Positions 37,448 to 41,488 of a DNA stretch of 41,488 bases are shown here, one piece after another. The notes beneath the pieces are model-generated. The model was not told the DNA's origin. It made no database searches and saw only the letters and a program-made list of their open reading frames with translations. Position numbers and translations under genes: made by a program. The DNA is from Streptomyces africanus (GTDB lineage Bacteria; Actinomycetota; Actinomycetes; Streptomycetales; Streptomycetaceae), in the NCBI RefSeq assembly GCF_002150735.1, contig NZ_MUKA01000247.1:1-41488 (forward strand). The letters are read 5' to 3'. Position 1 is the stretch's first letter, and the number at the start of each line of letters is the position of its first letter.

Positions 37448-38764
37448 ATGGCCCCGAACACCGCAGACACCGCCCTTTGGCCCGCCCCGCACGCGAGCGG
37501 AGCCGTCGACGCGACGGTCCACGTGCCCGGGTCCAAGTCGGTCACCAACCGCGCCCTGGTCCTCGCCTCCCTCGCGTCCGAACCGGGCTGGCTGCGCCGC
37601 CCCCTGCGCTCCCGCGACACCCTGCTGATGGCCGGCGCGCTGCGCGCCATGGGCATCGAGATCGAGGAGGGCGTGGGCCCGGACGGCACCGGTGAGGCCT
37701 GGCGGGTGCTCCCCACGAGCCTGCGCGGCCCGGCCACCGTCGACGTCGGCAACGCCGGCACGGTGATGCGGTTCCTGCCCCCGGTCGCCGCGCTCGCCGA
37801 CGGCCCCGTCCGCTTCGACGGCGATCCCCGCTCGTACGAGCGTCCCCTGAACGGCGTCATCGACGCGCTGCGGCTGCTCGGCGCCCGGATCGACGACGAC
37901 GGCCGTGGCGCGCTGCCGTTGACCGTGCACGGCAGCGGCGCCCTGGACGGCGGCCCGGTGGAGATCGACGCGTCCTCCTCGTCGCAGTTCGTGAGCGCCC
38001 TGCTGCTGTCCGGCCCGCGCTTCAACCAGGGCGTCGAGGTCCGCCACACCGGTGCCACGCTGCCCTCCATGCCGCACATCCGCATGACCGTCGACATGCT
38101 GCGCGCGGTCGGCGCCCAGGTGGACACACCCGAGTCGGGCGGCGAGCCGAACGTCTGGCGGGTCACGCCGGGTGCCCTGCTCGGCCGGGACCTGGTCATC
38201 GAGCCGGACCTGTCCAACGCCCAGCCGTTCCTGGCGGCGGCGCTGGTGACCGGCGGCAAGGTCGTCATCCCGGACTGGCCGGCCCGCACCACCCAGCCCG
38301 GTGACCGGCTGCGCGAGATCTTCACCGAGATGGGCGGCTCCTGCGAACTGACCGAGTTCGGGCTCGTGTTCACCGGCTCCGGCTCGGTCCACGGCATCGA
38401 CGTCGACCTGAGCGAGGTCGGCGAGCTGACGCCGGGCGTCGCGGCGGTCGCGGCCCTCGCGGACTCCCCGTCGACCCTGCGCGGCGTGGCGCACCTGCGG
38501 CTGCACGAGACGGACCGCCTGGCCGCGCTGACCAAGGAGATCAACGAACTCGGCGGTGACGTCACGGAGACCGCCGACGGCCTGCACATCCGCCCGCGCC
38601 GGCTGCACGGCGGGATCTTCCACACCTACGACGACCACCGCATGGCCACGGCCGGCTCGATCATCGGTCTCGCCGTGGAGGGCGTGCAGATCGAGAACGT
38701 GGCGACGACGGCCAAGACCCTGCCCGACTTCCCCGACCTGTGGACCGGGATGCTCGGGGCGTAG
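37448..38764 (+). CDS. aroA: 3-phosphoshikimate 1-carboxyvinyltransferase (EPSP synthase)
   Basis: A 438-residue EPSP synthase, step six of the shikimate pathway (shikimate-3-phosphate plus PEP). The N-terminal VPGSKSVTNRALVLA contains K30 and S31, GNAGTVMRFLPP the PEP-site glycines and arginine, SSSSQFVSALL the shikimate-phosphate serines, and HLRLHETDRLAALTKEI and DDHRMATAG the late conserved blocks. It is followed by rsgA 17 bp downstream on the same strand. Confidence 0.96.
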   Translation: MAPNTADTALWPAPHASGAVDATVHVPGSKSVTNRALVLASLASEPGWLRRPLRSRDTLLMAGALRAMGIEIEEGVGPDGTGEAWRVLPTSLRGPATVDVGNAGTVMRFLPPVAALADGPVRFDGDPRSYERPLNGVIDALRLLGARIDDDGRGALPLTVHGSGALDGGPVEIDASSSSQFVSALLLSGPRFNQGVEVRHTGATLPSMPHIRMTVDMLRAVGAQVDTPESGGEPNVWRVTPGALLGRDLVIEPDLSNAQPFLAAALVTGGKVVIPDWPARTTQPGDRLREIFTEMGGSCELTEFGLVFTGSGSVHGIDVDLSEVGELTPGVAAVAALADSPSTLRGVAHLRLHETDRLAALTKEINELGGDVTETADGLHIRPRRLHGGIFHTYDDHRMATAGSIIGLAVEGVQIENVATTAKTLPDFPDLWTGMLGA

Positions 38765-38781
38765 GACGCGGGGATCAAGTC

Positions 38782-39792
38782 ATGCGCCGCTACGGCAAGC
38801 ACACCGACGAGGACGACATCCGCACCCGTCCCGGCCGCCGGAACACCCGGCCCCGGACGAACATCCGGCCCAAGCACGAGGACGCCGCCGAGGGCCTCGT
38901 CCTCACCGTCGACCGGGGCCGGCTGACCTGCCTCGTCGAGGACCGTGTGGTCATGGCGATGAAGGCCCGGGAGCTGGGCCGCAAGGCGGCGGTGGTCGGC
39001 GACCGCGTGGCGATCGTCGGCGACCTGTCCGGCAAGAAGGACTCGCTCGCGAGGATCGTCCGCATCGAGGAGCGCACATCCGTGCTGCGCCGCACGGCGG
39101 ACGACGACGACCCCTACGAGCGCGTGATCGTCGCCAACGCCGACCAGCTGGCCGTCGTCACCGCCCTGGCCGACCCGGAGCCCCGCCCGCGGCTGATCGA
39201 CCGCTGCCTGGTCGCGGCCTACGCCGGCGGCCTGGACCCGCTGCTGGTCCTGACCAAGTCGGACCTCGCCCCGCCCGACACACTGCTGGAGCTGTACGGC
39301 CACCTCGACATCCCCTACGTCGTCACCAGCCGCGAGGAACTCCAGAACGGCACCGCCATCGCCCGCGTACGGGAGCAGCTCGACGGCAAGATCACCGCGT
39401 TCGTCGGCCACTCCGGCGTCGGCAAGACGACGCTGGTCAACTCGCTGGTGCCCCAGGAGCAGCGCCGTACGACCGGGCATGTGAACGCGGTGACGGGCCG
39501 TGGCCGGCACACCACCACCTCGGCACTGGCACTGCCCCTGGCGGGCAGCGACGGCTGGGTGATCGACACACCGGGCCTGCGGTCCTTCGGCCTGCACCAC
39601 GTCGACCCGTCCCGGGTCATCCATGCCTTCCCCGACCTGGAGCCGGGCACCGAGGGGTGCCCGCGCGCGTGCAGCCACGACGAGCCCGACTGTGCGCTGG
39701 ACGCGTGGGTGGCCGAGGGGCACGCGGATCCGGCGCGGCTGTACTCGCTGCGGCGGCTGCTGGCCACGCGGGAGCGCAAGGAAGGCGACTGA
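38782..39792 (+). CDS. rsgA: Ribosome small-subunit GTPase RsgA
   Basis: A 336-residue circularly permuted GTPase. An N-terminal OB fold (~35-105) is followed by G4 (TKSD, 158-161), G1 (GHSGVGKT, 209-216), G3 (DTPG, 262-265) and a C-terminal zinc motif C293-x3-C297-x-H299-x4-C304. It assists late maturation of the 30S subunit. ATG 38782 is preferred over an in-frame ATG at 38740, which lies inside aroA. Likely co-transcribed with aroA. Confidence 0.95.
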   Translation: MRRYGKHTDEDDIRTRPGRRNTRPRTNIRPKHEDAAEGLVLTVDRGRLTCLVEDRVVMAMKARELGRKAAVVGDRVAIVGDLSGKKDSLARIVRIEERTSVLRRTADDDDPYERVIVANADQLAVVTALADPEPRPRLIDRCLVAAYAGGLDPLLVLTKSDLAPPDTLLELYGHLDIPYVVTSREELQNGTAIARVREQLDGKITAFVGHSGVGKTTLVNSLVPQEQRRTTGHVNAVTGRGRHTTTSALALPLAGSDGWVIDTPGLRSFGLHHVDPSRVIHAFPDLEPGTEGCPRACSHDEPDCALDAWVAEGHADPARLYSLRRLLATRERKEGD

Positions 39793-39827
39793 CCTCCGCG
39801 TTGTTTGTCATGGCGTGCGGACGGTAA

Positions 39828-39864
39828 GTGCATAATCGCACCAAGCTGACTCAGCGGTCGCTGA
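39828..39864 (+). promoter_or_regulatory. Promoter and palindromic operator of the SMR gene
   Basis: A -10-like CATAAT (39831-39836) sits inside a GTGC/GCAC inverted repeat. TCAGCG-GT-CGCTGA (39851-39864) is a perfect 6-bp palindrome placed just after the expected start point and 25 bp before the SMR ATG. That is a good position for a TetR-type repressor, perhaps the one at 40221-40826. Confidence 0.55.
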
Positions 39865-39889
39865 ACGTGGGATACGGGAGGAACGACTC

Positions 39890-40213
39890 ATGGCGTGGCT
39901 GCTGGTCATAGTGGCGGGGGTGCTCGAGACCGGCTTCGCCGTGTGCCTGAAGCTGTCGCACGGTTTCACCCGGCTCTGGCCGACGGTCGCGTTCTGCATC
40001 TTCGCCCTCGGCAGCTTCGGTCTGCTGACCCTGTCGCTGAAGAAACTCGACGTGGGTCCGGCCTACGCCGTGTGGACCGGCATCGGCGCGGCGGGCACGG
40101 CGATCTACGGCATGGTGTTCCTGGGCGACCTGGTGTCGACGCTGAAGATCGTGTCGATCAGCCTCGTCATCATCGGTGTGATCGGGCTCCAGTTGTCGGG
40201 TTCGTCGCACTGA
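39890..40213 (+). CDS. sugE: SMR-family exporter, Gdx/SugE type
   Basis: A 107-residue protein with four transmembrane helices. The essential E13 lies in GVLETGFAVCLK. The stretch GPAYAVWTGIGAAGTAIYGMVFLGD is typical of the SugE/Gdx subgroup, whose characterised members export guanidinium by proton antiport, rather than of EmrE. A strong ribosome site (GGGAGGAA) precedes the ATG. I do not see a guanidine riboswitch in the 97-bp leader. The TetR gene follows convergently with a 7-bp gap. Confidence 0.9.
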   Translation: MAWLLVIVAGVLETGFAVCLKLSHGFTRLWPTVAFCIFALGSFGLLTLSLKKLDVGPAYAVWTGIGAAGTAIYGMVFLGDLVSTLKIVSISLVIIGVIGLQLSGSSH

Positions 40214-40220
40214 CGTCCCG

Positions 40221-40826
40221 TCAGCCCGCCTGCCGGTGAAGGGCGCTGCGGACCAGTTCGGCGACGCCGCCCTCGCCGGGAGGCGCGGCGACGCAGGACA
40301 GGGCGAGCCGGACGGCGAGTTCGCAGGAGCGGGCAAGGTCGGCGGTGTCGGACTTGGGGGTGCCGGGTCCTGCCAGGGCGATGACGGCACGGTCGCGGAC
40401 GAGGGTGACGAACTCGCCGGGCGAGGGCAGCGGGCCGTCGGCGCGGCGCTGGGCCGGTACGGCGGAGGTGGAGCGCACGGCCGACAGGGCCGGGGACGGC
40501 AGCCGTTCGCTCCAGCAGCCGGTGAGCATGGCATGGACGAGGGCGTTCTCCCGGGCCGCCGAGGTGGTCCACTCGGCGGTGGCGGTGAGCCGCTCGCGCG
40601 GGTCGCTCTGCCCGGTGAGCGCGCGGTCGACCCCGGCGAGATACCCGTCGGCCTCTCGCCTCACGAGCGCCCGGGCGAGCCCGTCCTTGCTGCCGAACTC
40701 GTTGTACAGCGTCTGCCGGGACACTCCTGCCGCCGCGGCCACGTCCACCATCCGCACGGCGGACCACGGCCGGCGCGCCAGCGCCGTGTAAGCGGCGTCC
40801 AGTAGAGATTCCCGCGCTGCAGGCAT
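40221..40826 (-). CDS. TetR-family regulator
   Basis: 201 residues. The N-terminal helix-turn-helix reads SLLDAAYTALARRPWSAVRMVDVAAAAGVSRQTLYNEFGSKDGLARALV. The C-terminal ligand domain is not recognisable. The second of two tandem ATGs (40826) is best placed relative to GGGGAGG; ATG 40829 would add one Met. It is a candidate regulator of the adjacent SMR exporter and of itself. Confidence 0.88.
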   Translation of the reverse strand: MPAARESLLDAAYTALARRPWSAVRMVDVAAAAGVSRQTLYNEFGSKDGLARALVRREADGYLAGVDRALTGQSDPRERLTATAEWTTSAARENALVHAMLTGCWSERLPSPALSAVRSTSAVPAQRRADGPLPSPGEFVTLVRDRAVIALAGPGTPKSDTADLARSCELAVRLALSCVAAPPGEGGVAELVRSALHRQAG

Positions 40827-40861
40827 CATCGCCTCCCCTTGGGGCGAGCGGCTCTGCGCCC

Positions 40862-40890
40862 AGATTTGACGCGCACCACACCCCTGTCAA
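40862..40890 (-). promoter_or_regulatory. tetR promoter with TTGAC/GTCAA palindrome
   Basis: On the minus strand TTGACA (40890-40885), 17 bp and AAATCT (40867-40862) form a good promoter. TTGAC and GTCAA (40866-40870 and 40886-40890 on the plus strand) are inverted around it, a possible autoregulatory site. Confidence 0.5.
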
Positions 40891-40988
40891 GGGTTCACGA
40901 GAGCACGCGGGGTCGCCTTTGAGCCGACCTGCGCGGGCGCGATCGGCCCAGCTGCGGACAACCGCACCGCCACCGGCGCATGCCGCTT

Positions 40989-41400
40989 GGGGCGGCACGG
41001 GCGGGCGCAGCGGCACCGCGTCGCGCCGGGGCCACCGGCCACCGCTGGGGGCAACCTGCTGCCGCTGCGGGCGGCCGCGCCGCTCGGGCCGACGCGGCGG
41101 GCGCAGCGACACCCGCCGCGCCGAGACCACCGGCCACCGCCGCGGGCAACCCGCCGCCGCCGCGGGCAGCCGTACCCCTCGGGCCCACCACCGCTCAGGC
41201 CGACACGGCGGGCGCAGCGACACCCGTCGCGCCGGGACCACCGGCCACCGCCGCGGGCAACCGGCCACCGCTGCGGGCAACCTGCCGCCGCTGCGGGCAG
41301 TCGTGCCGCTTGGGGCGGCACGGGTGGGCGCGGCGGCACCCCGCTCCGCCGGGCTGCGCAACGCCCCGGCCCCAGCACCGACGCCGCAGGCAGTCACTGC
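40989..41400. repeat. Degenerate ~110-bp tandem repeats, non-coding
   Basis: Units start at about 40989, 41086, 41197 and 41312 (lengths ~97, 111 and 115; the fourth is partial). Each begins GGGCCGAC- or GGGCGGCAC-like, then GGGCGCAGCG-CACC, a CGCGCCG block and CACCGGCCACCG followed by GGGCAACC. A shorter ~18-20-bp sub-repeat (CCACCGCTGCGGGCAACC type) is embedded. All frames stay open because stop codons are rare in such sequence, and no frame gives a recognisable protein. The rest of 40900-41488 shows no gene. Confidence 0.75.
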
Positions 41401-41488
41401 GAGCGGCGGTCACACGCCGCCCCCTCAGCGAGGCCCCGGCCTCAGCAGTTGCCGGAGGCACTCGCAACGCCGGCTGCCGACCCGCCCC

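Noticed and set aside
40895..41467. Long minus-strand reading frames through the tandem repeat
   Set aside because: Several frames are open at once because stop codons are rare in this composition; the peptides are Pro/Arg/Ala repeats without a domain or ribosome site.
1..41488. CRISPR arrays, insertion sequences, tRNA or rRNA genes
   Set aside because: No regularly spaced repeats with unique spacers, no transposase-like protein, and no tRNA or rRNA signature was seen on either strand.

Overview
The window is a high-GC actinobacterial chromosome segment and almost certainly Streptomyces. Codon third positions are nearly all G or C, GTG starts and ATGA/GTGA gene overlaps are common, and terminators are GC hairpins without U-tracts. 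The gene content and order match what I remember of the Streptomyces coelicolor SCO5209 to SCO5246 region, read in reverse. I made this identification from memory of gene order and motifs; no search was run.

Layout, left to right. (1) 1-2557: the 3' end of a PLP-dependent deaminase/desulfhydrase, a CPA1 Na+/H+ antiporter and a divergent UBP-type zinc-finger protein. (2) 2579-4393: the stress sigma locus ushX-sigH (anti-sigma, then sigma). (3) 4397-8191: a small membrane protein carrying a striking 20-bp inverted repeat, a lipid kinase, wblE (WhiB1-type) and a PdtaS-like sensor kinase. (4) 8192-18891: the amino-sugar region. It holds a DasR-type operator in a long non-coding gap that probably encodes sRNA scr5239, then TetR/SDR, a SIS-domain isomerase divergent from nagB, an XRE/membrane-protein pair, the dasABC-dasD chitobiose/GlcNAc uptake and hydrolysis operon, and its regulator dasR. 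(5) 19036-21506: a DUF3311/sodium-solute symporter pair and a GNAT acetyltransferase. (6) 21517-26382: class Ia ribonucleotide reductase nrdA-nrdB behind NrdR boxes and a cobalamin riboswitch, followed by the AraC-like nrdS. (7) 26396-28848: the albaflavenone pair, epi-isozizaene synthase and CYP170A1. (8) 29144-33624: peptide deformylase and an operon of an HD-GYP protein, a degenerate HD protein and a TPR protein. (9) 33778-34937: the thiol-oxidative stress system sigR-rsrA with its own sigma-R promoter. (10) 35029-40829: an alpha/beta hydrolase, a SRAP/HMCES protease, an M50-like protein, aroA, rsgA, a Gdx-type SMR exporter and a TetR regulator. (11) 40980-41400: a non-coding tandem repeat.

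How the parts work together. DasR (18127-18891) can act through dre-like sites at its own promoter, at dasA, at nagB and in the pdtaS/tetR gap. This ties GlcNAc import, hydrolysis and deamination, and probably a small RNA, to one regulator. The window also holds three stress or redox switches (UshX/SigH, RsrA/SigR, WblE) and a reductase operon that responds to B12 and to NrdR. Most of the window is well-described Streptomyces biology. The least explained parts are the inverted repeats at 4803-4852 and 25358-25404, the antisense membrane ORF over the nrdB 3' end, the HD-GYP/HD/TPR operon, and the repeats at 10123-10182, 29872/37351 and 40989-41400.
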